From the NCBI GenBank assembly GCA_021851785.1, contig JAJZBV010000002.1:124001-188000 (forward strand): a DNA stretch of 64,000 nucleotides, read 5' to 3'. The notes under the pieces are model-generated. The model was not told where the DNA came from. It saw only the letters and a list, made by a program, of their open reading frames with translations, and did no database searches. The position numbers were made by a program, and so were the translations under genes. This stretch comes from Pseudomonadota bacterium. Its GTDB lineage: Bacteria; Pseudomonadota; Alphaproteobacteria; Acetobacterales; Acetobacteraceae. Of this stretch, positions 1 through 12,746 are shown piece by piece; position 1 is the stretch's first letter; every line of letters begins with the position of its first letter.

Positions 1-14
1 TCGGTCATCACGCG

Positions 15-1175
15 CTAGCGAATCGGAATGACCTTTGCGCCGGCCGCCGGTGCCGTATCCTCGCCCGCCATCGGCGATGGGGCGGTTTCGCGCGTCGCGC
101 TCTCGGCGCGGAGCGTGTCGATCGGGATCAGCGCGCCGTCGCGCTCGATGTGCCAGAACGTCCAGCCATTGCAGGTCGAGGCGTTTTGCAGCGCCGCCCC
201 CACGCGATGGATCGAGCCACGCACGGCGCCGGCCTGTAGCGTGCCATCCGCGGCGACCGTCGCGCTGACGGCGCGGCCGCGGCTGTGCAGCCGCGCGCCG
301 GGCGGCACCACCCCCTGCTCGACCAGGCTGCCGAACGGGATCCGCCGCGCCTCGCGCCGCGACGGCGTGATGGTGATGCCCTCGGGCGGGGCCGGCCGCA
401 CCGCCCGCACCCGCCCGAGCGCCGCTTCGGCATAGGCGGGATGGCGCTCGATGCCGATGAAATGGCGGCCGAGCCGCCGCGCCACCGCCGCCGTCGTCCC
501 GGTGCCGAGAAAAGGGTCGAGCACGATCTCCCCCGTGACGGTGCTGGCCAGCAGCGCCCGGTGCAGCAGCGCTTCGGGCTTTTGCGTCGGGTGCAGCTTC
601 ATGCCATGCGCGTTGCGCAGCCGCTCGGGACCGGTGCAGAGCGGGATGAACCAGTCGCTCCGCATCTGCAGATCGTCGTTCAGCGCTTTCATCGCCTGAT
701 AATTGAAGCGGTAACGCGAATCCCGCCCCCGCGCCGCCCAGATCAGCGTCTCGTGCGCGTTGGTGAAGCGCCGGCCGCGAAAATTCGGCATCGGATTGGT
801 TTTGTGCCAGATCACGTCGTTCAGGATCCAAAAGCCGAGATCCTGAAGAATGGCGCCGAGGCGGAAGATGTTGTGATAAGTCCCGATGACCCAAATCGTG
901 CCGTCCTTGCGCAGAAGCCGGCGACATTCGCCGAGCCAGGCGCGGGTGAACGCATCATAGGCGGCGTTGTCCTCGAAATGATCCCAGGCATCATCGACCC
1001 CATCGACTAGGCTATCATTAGGCCGGCGGAGGGCGCCTTGCAACTGGAGATTGTAAGGCGGGTCGGCGAACACGCAATGCATCGAATGGCTCGGCAGCAT
1101 GCGCATCATCGCAACACTATCGCCCACCAAAACCTGATCCAGCGGCAATTCGATGACGCGATCCACGGTTCGCAT
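15..1175 (-). CDS. ccrM: Cell-cycle regulated DNA adenine methyltransferase CcrM (GANTC)
   Basis: Beta-class N6-adenine methyltransferase of 386 aa. The catalytic DPPY motif is at residues 38-41 (followed by NLQL) and the SAM-binding DPFLGTGT motif at 220-227. The catalytic motif precedes the SAM motif, as in CcrM and HinfI-type enzymes. The roughly 110-residue C-terminal extension (about 270-360) matches the extra domain of CcrM proteins, which Caulobacter CcrM needs for DNA recognition. By family knowledge it methylates adenine in GANTC and couples replication state to transcription. It lies just downstream of rnhB on the same strand, the order seen in many alphaproteobacteria. It ends with TAG at 15-17 and the ATG start is unambiguous. 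Confidence 0.95.
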   Translation of the reverse strand: MRTVDRVIELPLDQVLVGDSVAMMRMLPSHSMHCVFADPPYNLQLQGALRRPNDSLVDGVDDAWDHFEDNAAYDAFTRAWLGECRRLLRKDGTIWVIGTYHNIFRLGAILQDLGFWILNDVIWHKTNPMPNFRGRRFTNAHETLIWAARGRDSRYRFNYQAMKALNDDLQMRSDWFIPLCTGPERLRNAHGMKLHPTQKPEALLHRALLASTVTGEIVLDPFLGTGTTAAVARRLGRHFIGIERHPAYAEAALGRVRAVRPAPPEGITITPSRREARRIPFGSLVEQGVVPPGARLHSRGRAVSATVAADGTLQAGAVRGSIHRVGAALQNASTCNGWTFWHIERDGALIPIDTLRAESATRETAPSPMAGEDTAPAAGAKVIPIR

Positions 1176-1224
1176 TTAATCCCTCGATGGCTCGCGCCAT
1201 GGTGACGGGCGGCGCCGCGCCGCG

Positions 1225-1884
1225 TCAATGGCGGTGATTGTCGCTGGGAAGAGAGCCGGGCACGGCGACTCGGCGCACCGGGCCGAATCCGCGGCGATGA
1301 TGGCGGCAGGCGCCGATCAGGGCAAGGGCGGCGCGATGGCCGGCGGTCGGGTAGCCGGCATTGCGTTCGAAGCCATACCCCGGAAAACGCGCCGCGAGCC
1401 GCGCCATCAGCCGGTCGCGCAGCACCTTGGCGATGATCGAGGCGGCGGCGATCGAGAGCGAGCGGCCATCGCCGCCGACCACGCAGCGCAGCGGGCAGGG
1501 CAGATCCGGGGCGCGATTGCCATCGATCAGGGCAAAATCGGGTGCAACCGGCAGGCGGCGCACGGCACGGCGCATGGCGAGCAAGCTCGCGCCAAGAATA
1601 TTGAATCGTGCGATTTCTGCGACGCTCGCGGCGCCGACGCCGAATTCCACCGCCGGACTGGCGCGGAGCGCCGCCGCCGCCGCTTCCCGCCTTGCCGGTG
1701 AGAGGGTTTTCGAATCGGCGATCAGCGCCACGAGCGCCGCCGGCACACCACCCGGGAACACCACCGCCGCCGCCAGCACCGGCCCGGCGAGCGGGCCACG
1801 CCCGACCTCGTCCACCCCCGCGACCCGCCGCCCGCCGCCGTCGCCAAGCGCCGCGGCTTCGAGGGCGTAGTCAGGCCGTGGCAT
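1225..1884 (-). CDS. rnhB: Ribonuclease HII
   Basis: A 219-aa protein that cleaves the RNA strand of RNA-DNA hybrids and removes single ribonucleotides from DNA. The signature [12 protein letters not shown] supplies the Asp25-Glu26 metal ligands. A third acidic ligand is in LIDGN (Asp121), and the [13 protein letters not shown] segment around 148-160 is typical of RNase HII. The later YGF-x-x-N-x-GYPT block (170-180) also matches. It is the upstream partner of ccrM, with about 49 bp between them. The palindromic repeat copy at 1901-2011 sits immediately before its start codon. Confidence 0.95.
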   Translation of the reverse strand: MPRPDYALEAAALGDGGGRRVAGVDEVGRGPLAGPVLAAAVVFPGGVPAALVALIADSKTLSPARREAAAAALRASPAVEFGVGAASVAEIARFNILGASLLAMRRAVRRLPVAPDFALIDGNRAPDLPCPLRCVVGGDGRSLSIAAASIIAKVLRDRLMARLAARFPGYGFERNAGYPTAGHRAALALIGACRHHRRGFGPVRRVAVPGSLPSDNHRH

Positions 1885-1900
1885 AAGGGAAGATAAAGTA

Positions 1901-2011
1901 TTCTTTTTTAAAAAAAAGAACTTTTCTCCCCCTTGGGCAGTGCCTGCGGCACTGCCACGCCGAGGAACCAGGATAAAAGTCTTTTTGCTTCTTTTTCTTC
2001 AGAAAAAGAAG
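1901..2011. repeat. Dispersed palindromic repeat, copy A
   Basis: AT-rich element made of three inverted repeats in series. The first is a T-rich/A-rich palindrome at 1901-1920. The second has arms GGCAGTGCC and GGCACTGCC around TGC (1936-1956). The third has 10-bp arms CTTCTTTTTC and GAAAAAGAAG around TTCA (1988-2011). The same three palindromes in the same order recur at 60319-60434. Copy A lies between the end of the crotonase gene and the start of rnhB, both on the minus strand. The hairpins followed by T or A runs could act as terminators in either direction. Confidence 0.85.
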
Positions 2012-2047
2012 AATCTTTCTTGCCTGCCTTGTGTCATCTGACACGGC

Positions 2048-2869
2048 TCAACTTCCCGTGAACCGGGGTGGACGCTTCTCGCGGAACGCCGCCCGTCCCT
2101 CGCGATAATCGGCGCTGTCGAAACAGGCTTTGATCGCCGCGTCCAGTCCAGGGATGTCGCGGGTCTCGGGATCGGCGAGCGCGGCGGCGATGGCGCGCTT
2201 GGCTGCGGCGATGGAGAGCGGCGCGTTCGCGGCGATCCGCCCGGCGAGGGCCGCGAGGGCCGCGTCGAATTCCGCAACCGCGACGCTCCGGTTGACCAAG
2301 CCGATGCGCATCGCTTCCGCCGCGTCGATCCGCTCGCCGCTGTAGAGCAGCATCCGCGCCGCCGCCGGGCCGACGGTTGCGACCAATTGGCGCGTCATGT
2401 CGAACCCGTAGGCAAGACCGAGGCGGGCGGCGGGAATGCCGAACACCGCATCGGCGGCGGCGAGGCGGAGGTCGACCGCGAGCGCGATCCCGAGCCCGCC
2501 GCCGAGGCAGAAGCCGCGAATGGCGGCGATCACCGGCTTTTCGAACGATGCCAGCCGCGCCCGCCCGGCGCGGGTGCGGCGCTCATAGTGGATCTGCGCC
2601 TCGGCGTCGTTGCGCTCGGCCTCGAACTGGCTGATATCGGCGCCGGAGACGAAAGCGCGCTCGCCCGCGCCGCGCAGCACGACGACGTGAATCGCGGGAT
2701 CGGCGGCGAAGGCATCGAGAATTTCGGCGAGACCATCCCACATCTCGAGCGAGATGGCGTTGTGCTTTTCCGGCTGGTTGAAAACCACGGTGCCGACCGC
2801 CCCCGAAACCCGCGCCAGCATCTTCCCGCCGGCATAACGCCGTGCCTCGCCCGCCGTGCTGTCCGCCAT
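2048..2869 (-). CDS. Crotonase-fold (enoyl-CoA hydratase/isomerase family) protein lacking both hydratase glutamates
   Basis: A 273-aa protein with the crotonase fold. The first oxyanion-hole segment is around FVSGADIS (73-80) and the second is GGGLGIA (123-129). In classical enoyl-CoA hydratases the second segment reads GGG-x-E and a second glutamate follows in G-x-P-E. Here the equivalent positions are Gly127 and Ala147 (FGIPAARLG), so both hydratase glutamates are absent. It probably still binds an acyl-CoA, but a different crotonase reaction or a non-catalytic role is more likely than hydration. It lies 67 bp downstream of the transketolase-like gene on the same strand, so the two may be cotranscribed. 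The substrate is unknown. Confidence 0.85.
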   Translation of the reverse strand: MADSTAGEARRYAGGKMLARVSGAVGTVVFNQPEKHNAISLEMWDGLAEILDAFAADPAIHVVVLRGAGERAFVSGADISQFEAERNDAEAQIHYERRTRAGRARLASFEKPVIAAIRGFCLGGGLGIALAVDLRLAAADAVFGIPAARLGLAYGFDMTRQLVATVGPAAARMLLYSGERIDAAEAMRIGLVNRSVAVAEFDAALAALAGRIAANAPLSIAAAKRAIAAALADPETRDIPGLDAAIKACFDSADYREGRAAFREKRPPRFTGS

Positions 2870-2936
2870 CGCTCGTCTCTCCTCGATTTCCTTCCCGAGA
2901 CTAGGGCGATTCTTCCCGGACTGTCACCTTCCCGGC

Positions 2937-5312
2937 TCAGCCGAGCAGCGCCTGCGCGCAGGCGTCCAGGATCGCCGCGACGTCGAGCCCATAGGCGTGA
3001 TAGAGATCGGGAATGTCGCCACCCTGGCCGAATCGCGCGACCCCGAGCGGCACCACGAGCTGGCCGCGCACCGCGCCGAGCCAGGCATGCGCCGCCGGAT
3101 GGCCGTCGAGCACGGTGATCAGCGCCGCTTCCCGGGCGAGCGGGGCGAGCAGGGTTTCGACATGTGAGATGGCACGACGGTCGCCGCCGCGCCGCGCGGA
3201 GGTCGCGGCAAGCCAGCCGGCGTGCAGGCGATCGGCGCTGGTGATGGCGAGGAGGCCGGCGCCCGGCTCTTCGGCGCGCAATTCGGCGAAGGCGGCTTCG
3301 GCCTCGGGCGCGACCGGCCCCTGATAGGCGAGCGCGATGCGGGCCCCCGGTGCCGGCGCCACCGCCCAATAGCCGCCGGCGATCACCGCTTCGGGAGCGA
3401 GCGTCCGCGCCGGCTGCGCGAGGGCGCGGGTGGAAAGACGGAGCCACACCGCCGAGCCGTCCGGCGCCTGCATATGGGCGAAGGCGTGGCGCAGCAGGAT
3501 ATCCAGCTCATCGACATGGCTCGGCTCGAACGCGGCGAGCTTGTCGGCGCCGATGCCGATCAGCGGGGTGTTGATCGATTGGTGCTGCCCGCCTTCGGGC
3601 GCGAGCGTGAGGCCGGAGGGGGTGGAGACCAAAATAAACCGCGCATCCTGGTAACAGGCATAGATCAACGCATCGAGGCCGCGATTGACGAAGGGATCAT
3701 AGACCGTGCCGATCGGCAAAATCCGCGCGCCGTTCAGATCTCCTTGCAGCCCGGCGGCGCCGAGCAGAAGGAACAGATTCTGTTCGGCGATGCCGAGTTC
3801 GATATGCTGGCCGGCGGGGCTCATGCCCCAGCGCTGGGCGGAGGCGAGCTTGGCGTCGCGGAAGACGTCGTTCCGGGTATGCCGGTCATAGACGCCGCGG
3901 CGATTGACCCAGGGGCCGAGGCTGGTCGAGACCGTGACATCGGGGCTGGTGGTGACGATATGCCGGCCGATCTCCGCCCAGTCCCCCTCCAGCCGGCCGA
4001 TTTCGGCGAGGATTTCACCGAATCCGGCCTGGGTGGAAACCCGCCTGCCGGCGAGGGGGGTGGTGCGCGGCACGGCTTGCGGCACCGGAAGCCGCTTCGC
4101 GCCGAGGCGCCTTCCCTCGGGCGTGAGCGGGCGGGCGAAGGGGCGGCCGGCGATGAAGCGGCGAAGTTCGTCCGGATCGGCGTCCAGCCCCTCGAACGGG
4201 TCGAGTTCGTGCCCGGGCCGGATCGCCATGCGGGCGCGAAATTCCTCCATCTGCTCGCCGGTCATCAGCCCGGCATGGTTGTCCTTATGGCCGGCGAAGG
4301 GCAGGCCCATCCCCTTGATGGTATAGGCGATGAAGCAGGTCGGCTGATCGCCGCCGGCGGCGGCGCGCAGCGTTTCGATCAGGGCGGCGATGTCGTGGCC
4401 GCCGAGATTGGTCATCAACTGGCCCAGCCCCTCGTCGCTCAGCGGGTCGATGAGCGCGCGCACCTCGCGCGAGCGCCCGAGATCGGCGAGCACCGCCTGC
4501 CGCCAGGCCGCGCCGCCCTGGAAGGTGAGGGCGGAATAGAGGCTGTTCGGGCAATCATCGATCCAGCGCCTGAGCGCCTCGCCGCCAGGGCGGGCGAAAG
4601 CGGCATCCAGGCGGCGGCCGTATTTGAGGGTGACGACATTCCAGCCCATGTCGCGAAACAACCCCTCGATGCGGCCGAACAGGCGGTCGGGCACCACCGA
4701 ATCGAGGCTTTGGCGGTTGTAATCGATGATCCACCAGACATTGCGCACGTCATGCTTCCAGCCTTCGAGCAGCGCCTCGTAGATATTGCCCTCGTCGAGT
4801 TCGGCATCGCCGGCGATGGCGATCTGGCGGCCGGGGGGAAGCTCGGGGCGGGCAAAGCCGTGCTGGACGACGTAATCCTGCATCAAGGCGGTGAAGCTGG
4901 TGAGCGCGACGCCGAGGCCGACCGAGCCGGTGGAGAAATCAACCTCGGGCCCGTCCTTGAGCCGGCTCGGATAGGGTTGCAGCCCGCCGAAGGCGCGCAA
5001 GCTGGTCAGCCGCTCACGCGGCAGGCGGCCATAGAGATAATTGATGGCGTGGAACACCGGCGCCGCGTGCGGCTTCACCGCGACCCGGTCCTCGGGGCGG
5101 AGCAGGGCGAAATAGAGCGCCGTCATGATCGCCGTGACCGAGGCGCAGGAGGCCTGATGGCCGCCGACCTTGAGCCCGTCGCGATTGGGCCGGACGTGAT
5201 TCGCGTGATGGATCATCCACGACGAGAGCCAGAGCAGCTTGCGCTCGATCTGACCGAGCAGGGGGAGATCGGCATCGGTCGCGAGCGGCGGGGAGATCTC
5301 GACGCGGGACAT
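2937..5312 (-). CDS. Transketolase-like / homodimeric pyruvate dehydrogenase E1-like TPP enzyme
   Basis: A 791-aa thiamine diphosphate enzyme. The N-terminal half carries HQASCASVTAIMTALYF (52-68) and the TPP-Mg motif GDAELDEGN (168-176), with Asn199 about 30 residues later, as in transketolases and AceE. A central pyrimidine-binding domain contains the H-I-E-L-G-I-A-E-Q-N block that provides the glutamate activating the cofactor. It is longer than transketolase (about 660 aa) and shorter than AceE (about 890 aa). It fits a proteobacterial family usually annotated only as transketolase. No lipoyl domain or E2/E3 gene is nearby, so I infer an unknown 2-oxoacid or ketose substrate. Confidence 0.8.
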   Translation of the reverse strand: MSRVEISPPLATDADLPLLGQIERKLLWLSSWMIHHANHVRPNRDGLKVGGHQASCASVTAIMTALYFALLRPEDRVAVKPHAAPVFHAINYLYGRLPRERLTSLRAFGGLQPYPSRLKDGPEVDFSTGSVGLGVALTSFTALMQDYVVQHGFARPELPPGRQIAIAGDAELDEGNIYEALLEGWKHDVRNVWWIIDYNRQSLDSVVPDRLFGRIEGLFRDMGWNVVTLKYGRRLDAAFARPGGEALRRWIDDCPNSLYSALTFQGGAAWRQAVLADLGRSREVRALIDPLSDEGLGQLMTNLGGHDIAALIETLRAAAGGDQPTCFIAYTIKGMGLPFAGHKDNHAGLMTGEQMEEFRARMAIRPGHELDPFEGLDADPDELRRFIAGRPFARPLTPEGRRLGAKRLPVPQAVPRTTPLAGRRVSTQAGFGEILAEIGRLEGDWAEIGRHIVTTSPDVTVSTSLGPWVNRRGVYDRHTRNDVFRDAKLASAQRWGMSPAGQHIELGIAEQNLFLLLGAAGLQGDLNGARILPIGTVYDPFVNRGLDALIYACYQDARFILVSTPSGLTLAPEGGQHQSINTPLIGIGADKLAAFEPSHVDELDILLRHAFAHMQAPDGSAVWLRLSTRALAQPARTLAPEAVIAGGYWAVAPAPGARIALAYQGPVAPEAEAAFAELRAEEPGAGLLAITSADRLHAGWLAATSARRGGDRRAISHVETLLAPLAREAALITVLDGHPAAHAWLGAVRGQLVVPLGVARFGQGGDIPDLYHAYGLDVAAILDACAQALLG

Positions 5313-5457
5313 GGCGTGGCTCCGAAACGGGAGTGAACCAGTTTGCCGGCTTTGGCGGGATTTGCCCAGATGGGCCGCTCGGAGGGCGCGCCTCGCCGAG
5401 GTTCCGCTTGTGGCGGCGGGCGGGCTGCGCTATGTGCCCTGCCGCACGGCCGCGCGA

Positions 5458-5542
<85 letters not shown>

Positions 5543-5579
5543 CCCGGCCGTCAGGCGATTTTGGGGATTTCCGGACACG

Positions 5580-6914
5580 ATGCAGGTTACCGAGACGCTC
5601 TCCGAGGGGCTGAAACGCGCGTTTGACGTGGTGCTGCCGGCGGCGGACATCGAGGCGCAGCGCATGAGCCGCCTCGCCGAGCTGGCCAAGACGCTGACCC
5701 TTCCCGGATTCCGCCCGGGCAAGGTGCCGATGCCGGTGATCAAGCAGCGCTTTGGCACCGCGGTGATGGCCGAAATCGTCGAGCAGAGCGTTTCCGAGGC
5801 GACCCGCAAGGTCTTCGAGGAGCGTGGTCTCCGCCCGGCGATGCAGCCCAGGATCGACCTCACCGACGCCGCCGCCGCGGCCAAGCCGGGAAACGACGTC
5901 GCGTTCGCCGTCACGCTCGAGATCTTGCCCGAGATCGCCCTTCCCGATTTCGCCGCGATCGCCCTCGAGCGCCTCAAGGCCGAGGTCGATGACGCGGCGA
6001 TCGCCAAGGTGCTCGCCGACATGGCGGGCCGGCAGCGCACGCTGGAGCCGGTCGCGGAGGCGCGCGGCGCGACGCCGGGCGAAGTGCTGACGGTCGATTT
6101 CATCGGCCGCATCGATGGCGTCGCCTTCCCCGGCGGCACCGGCGAGGACATGGAGATCGAGGTCGCAGGCGAGGGGTTCATCCCCGGCTTCACCGAGCAG
6201 ATCGAGGGTCTCGCGCCCGGCGAGACGCGCACGATCACGGTGCGCTTCCCCGAGGATTACGGCGTCGCCGATCTCGCCGGCAAGGAAGCGGCGTTCGAGA
6301 TCACGGCGAAGACGCTCGCCCGCGCCCTCCTCCCCGAGATCGACGCGGCGTTTGCCGAGCGGATCGGGTTCGAGAGCCTCGATGAGCTGCGCGAGACCAT
6401 CAGCCAGCAGATCGGGCGCGAATACGCCCAGCTCTCGCGGCTCAATCTCAAGCGCCAACTGCTCGACAGGCTCGCCGAGCAAGTGTCGTTCCCGGTGCCC
6501 GAGGCGATGCTGACGGCGGAGTTCGACCAGATCTGGCAGCGCATCGAGGCCGATCGCAAGGCCGGCCGGCTGGCGCCCGAGGACGCGGCCAAGGATGACG
6601 AGACGCTGCGCGCCGAATATCGCGCCATCGCCGAGCGCCGGGTGCGGCTCGGCCTGCTGCTCGCCGAGACCGGCCGGATCAACGGCATCACCGTCAGCCA
6701 GGACGAGATGACGCGGGCGATGCGGGCCGAGGCGGCCCGCTATCGCGGCCAGGAGGCGCAGATTTTCGAGATGTTCCGCAAGAACCCGAACCTGGCCGAG
6801 ACCCTCCGCGGGCCGATTCTCGAGGATAAGGTGGTCAATTTCGTGGTCGAGCTGGCCAGGATCGAGGAGCGGACGGTCAGCGCCGAGGAACTGAGCAAGG
6901 CGGTGGAAGGCTGA
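5580..6914 (+). CDS. tig: Trigger factor (ribosome-associated chaperone and peptidyl-prolyl isomerase)
   Basis: A 444-aa protein from the ATG at 5580. The frame is open further upstream but runs through the tRNA-Leu gene, so this start is chosen. The ribosome-docking signature GFRPGKVP is at residues 43-50. A central FKBP-like isomerase domain follows (about 155-235, GEVLTVDFIGRIDG onward), then the long helical C-terminal arms. It binds nascent chains at the exit tunnel through ribosomal protein L23. Its position before clpP, clpX and lon is the common bacterial arrangement of protein quality-control genes. Length and order are normal for the family. Confidence 0.95.
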   Translation: MQVTETLSEGLKRAFDVVLPAADIEAQRMSRLAELAKTLTLPGFRPGKVPMPVIKQRFGTAVMAEIVEQSVSEATRKVFEERGLRPAMQPRIDLTDAAAAAKPGNDVAFAVTLEILPEIALPDFAAIALERLKAEVDDAAIAKVLADMAGRQRTLEPVAEARGATPGEVLTVDFIGRIDGVAFPGGTGEDMEIEVAGEGFIPGFTEQIEGLAPGETRTITVRFPEDYGVADLAGKEAAFEITAKTLARALLPEIDAAFAERIGFESLDELRETISQQIGREYAQLSRLNLKRQLLDRLAEQVSFPVPEAMLTAEFDQIWQRIEADRKAGRLAPEDAAKDDETLRAEYRAIAERRVRLGLLLAETGRINGITVSQDEMTRAMRAEAARYRGQEAQIFEMFRKNPNLAETLRGPILEDKVVNFVVELARIEERTVSAEELSKAVEG

Positions 6915-6992
6915 TTCCGCGCATCAGCGCGGCAGAGGCGTCGGCGCTGCCCGCCGGAAAACATGCGCCGGAAGCGCGTGCGATGGGCGAGC

Positions 6993-7021
6993 TTGGCAGC
7001 GTCGCGTCAGCTTCCTATTTA
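6993..7021 (+). promoter_or_regulatory. Candidate sigma-70-type promoter for clpP
   Basis: TTGGCA (6993-6998) is followed after 17 bp by TATTTA (7016-7021), in an unusually AT-rich patch of the tig-clpP gap and about 65 bp before the clpP start. It is a motif match by eye only. Confidence 0.4.
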
Positions 7022-7085
7022 CATTTTCCACGTAGTATGACGGCATGCCGGCTTTGGGCCGGGCGCCTTTTTGGGAAGCAAGGGC

Positions 7086-7727
7086 ATGAGGGATCGCGAT
7101 CCCGTCGAGATCTACACCAGCACGCTGGTGCCGATGGTGGTGGAGCAAACGGCGCGCGGCGAGCGCGCTTTCGATATCTATTCCCGCTTGTTAAAGGAGC
7201 GGATCGTTTTTCTGACCGGGACGGTGTTCGACGAGGTGAGTTCGCTGGTCTGCGCCCAGTTGCTCTTCCTGGAGAGCGAGAACCCGACCAAGGACATCGC
7301 GTTCTATATCAACAGCCCGGGCGGGGTGGTCTCCTCCGGCCTCGCGATCTATGACACGATGCAATATATCCGGAGCCCGGTGAGCACGGTCTGCATCGGC
7401 CAGGCCGCCTCGATGGGCAGCCTGCTGCTCTGCGCCGGCGCCGCGGGCAAGCGCTATGCGCTGCCAAATGCCCGCATCATGGTCCATCAGCCCTCCGGCG
7501 GCGCCCAGGGCCAGGCGACCGATATCGAGATCCAGGCGCGCGAGATCCTGACGCTGCGCAAGCGTCTCAATGAGATCTATGTCCGCCATACCGGCCAGCC
7601 GATCGAGGCGATCGAGCGCAAGCTCGAGCGTGACAGCTATATGTCGGCCGAGGAGGCGCGCGATTTCGGGATCGTCGACGAGGTGGTGGAGAACCGGCCG
7701 ATGGCCCCGGAGAGCACCAAGACATGA
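7086..7727 (+). CDS. clpP: ATP-dependent Clp protease proteolytic subunit
   Basis: A 213-aa serine peptidase from ATG 7086. A TTG five codons upstream is possible but adds only GSKG-like residues and has no better ribosome site. The catalytic triad is Ser109 ([10 protein letters not shown]), His134 (MVHQPSGG) and Asp183 (ERDSYMS), all in the usual spacing. The oxyanion-region NSPGG motif is at 76-80. Fourteen subunits form the degradation chamber that ClpX, encoded next, feeds with unfolded substrates. Length is standard for proteobacterial ClpP. Confidence 0.96.
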   Translation: MRDRDPVEIYTSTLVPMVVEQTARGERAFDIYSRLLKERIVFLTGTVFDEVSSLVCAQLLFLESENPTKDIAFYINSPGGVVSSGLAIYDTMQYIRSPVSTVCIGQAASMGSLLLCAGAAGKRYALPNARIMVHQPSGGAQGQATDIEIQAREILTLRKRLNEIYVRHTGQPIEAIERKLERDSYMSAEEARDFGIVDEVVENRPMAPESTKT

Positions 7728-7896
7728 CCGGCCCGCTCCCGGGGGGCGGTCACGATCGGATGTTTTTGTTTTGTTCTCAAATTACGCAAGGCGCTTGTTG
7801 TCGGCGATCGCGGGTTCTAAAGTTCCTTCCGGAGTTCGTGAAACCTGCCGGGCGTGACGTTGAGAGGATGGTCCCCGACGAGGGGTGGGAGTGGGC

Positions 7897-9153
<1,257 letters not shown>

Positions 9154-9183
9154 CACAAAGCTGGCACGAGAGAGTGTCAAGGT

Positions 9184-9216
9184 CTTGCCGAGCCTGGTCA
9201 CGCCGCCGATATCTGA
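9184..9216 (+). promoter_or_regulatory. Possible heat-shock (sigma-32-like) promoter upstream of lon
   Basis: The clpX-lon gap (273 bp) contains CTTGCC (9184-9189) and, after a suitable spacing, CCGATATCT (9208-9216). This loosely resembles alphaproteobacterial RpoH promoters (CTTG plus a C-T-A-T-x-T-like -10). It lies over 200 bp from the lon start and is only a weak visual match. The rest of the gap shows no gene. Confidence 0.25.
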
Positions 9217-9426
9217 GCGGAAAATGAGGCAAGAAGGCGGGGTATCCCATCCCGCCATTGCCCCGAGGGCCATTATCGCGCTGGGGATATCCCCCGGGCG
9301 GTTTCGTTCTCCGGCCCATGCGGTCTTCTGTGCCGATAGGTTTGGCCCGATGGAGTTGGGCCGACACGTCAGGGACGATACCTCACGCCGGGCGGAGAAC
9401 GATGAGGGTCCTAAGAGGAGGGGTTG

Positions 9427-11868
<2,442 letters not shown>

Positions 11869-11898
11869 CCGGCCGGCTTGCGGCTGCCGGGCATGTCC

Positions 11899-11940
11899 GT
11901 TCTGCCCCTGAAGGCCTTCCAGGCATTTCAGGGGCAGAAC
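11899..11940 (+). terminator. Strong hairpin downstream of lon
   Basis: Perfect 14-bp arms (GTTCTGCCCCTGAA and its complement) enclose a 14-nt loop, starting 31 bp after the lon stop. There is no U-run after it, so it is either an RNA 3'-end stabiliser or a factor-dependent terminator rather than a textbook intrinsic terminator. Confidence 0.5.
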
Positions 11941-12008
11941 ACTTGGCCCACGGCCCAACGCCATCCGCGATTTTCTGTGGATGAACGCCAGAAAAGCCCG
12001 AGCTTCCG

Positions 12009-12036
12009 TTGACGGGGCGGAAACGCCCCCTCTAGT
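12009..12036 (+). promoter_or_regulatory. Candidate promoter for hupB
   Basis: TTGACG (12009-12014) followed by TCTAGT (12031-12036) with a 16-bp spacer, about 55 bp before the hupB start. The position supports hupB having its own strong promoter. Confidence 0.45.
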
Positions 12037-12091
12037 GTCCTTCCCGCGCGTAGATTGATTTTCACTGTCCTGTTTCAAGGGAGGCTTGTGC

Positions 12092-12364
12092 GTGAACAAG
12101 ATGGATCTGATTGCCGCCGTGGCAGAAGAAAGCGATCTGCCCAAAACCAAGGCGACCGAAGTGGTGGACGCGGTTTTCGCCGCGATCGAGGGGGCGCTGA
12201 AAAAACAGGAAGAAGTGCGGCTGATCGGCTTCGGGACGTTCGTTACCGCCAAGCGCAAGGCAACGACCGGCCATAATCCCCGCACCGGCGAGGAGATCAA
12301 AATCCCGGCTTCCAACTCGGTGCGCTTCAAACCCGGCAAAACGCTGAAAGACGCGGTGAATTAA
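12092..12364 (+). CDS. hupB: DNA-binding protein HU
   Basis: A 90-aa histone-like protein. The GTG start at 12092 is chosen because translation then begins VNKMDLIAAVAEES, the usual HU N-terminus, and GGGAGG sits 7 nt upstream. A TTG two codons earlier is less likely. The DNA-bending arm contains the hallmark GFGTF (positions 48-52) and the NPRTGEEIKIPAS motif with the conserved proline that intercalates in DNA. The protein acts as a homodimer or heterodimer in nucleoid packaging. Its position after lon is conserved widely in proteobacteria. Confidence 0.96.
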   Translation: MNKMDLIAAVAEESDLPKTKATEVVDAVFAAIEGALKKQEEVRLIGFGTFVTAKRKATTGHNPRTGEEIKIPASNSVRFKPGKTLKDAVN

Positions 12365-12375
12365 TGGTTTGCCGC

Positions 12376-12447
12376 GGGCGGTTAGCTCAGCGGTAGAGCA
12401 TCTCGTTTACACCGAGAGGGTCGGCGGTTCGAACCCGTCACCGCCCA
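12376..12447 (+). tRNA. tRNA-Val (anticodon UAC)
   Basis: A 72-nt tRNA with acceptor GGGCGGT/ACCGCCC. The anticodon stem TCTCG/CGAGA has loop TTTACAC, giving anticodon TAC. The D-arm TTAGCTCAGCGGTAGAGCA and the T-arm GGTTCGAACC are intact. CCA is not encoded. Confidence 0.95.
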
Positions 12448-12509
12448 TGTTTTTGTCGCGAGCTTGCTTGACGGGAGGGCGGCGGCGCTTTAGACGGCCC
12501 TCCTGGATT

Positions 12510-12586
<77 letters not shown>

Positions 12587-12746
12587 TCCTTTGCCCGCCG
12601 CTTCAGGCCCCGGCTGCTTCAGGCCCCCGTTGCTCCAGCTCGATAACGGTTTTGGCATGGGCGGCTTTTTTACCGCGCCCGGGCTGGTGGCGGTGGCGGG
12701 ATGGGACTAGTCTCGCCTCGCTGCGGTGCAAAATTGGGTGATTCGC

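Noticed and set aside
3222-5336. Long open frame on the plus strand opposite the transketolase-like gene
   Set aside because: Low-complexity Gly/Arg/Asp composition and no start context. The minus-strand gene has clear TPP motifs.
7728-7770. GC-rich inverted repeat followed by T-rich DNA after clpP, as a terminator
   Set aside because: The arms are broken by mismatches and the T-rich stretch is about 10 bp away from the stem, so it cannot be called confidently.
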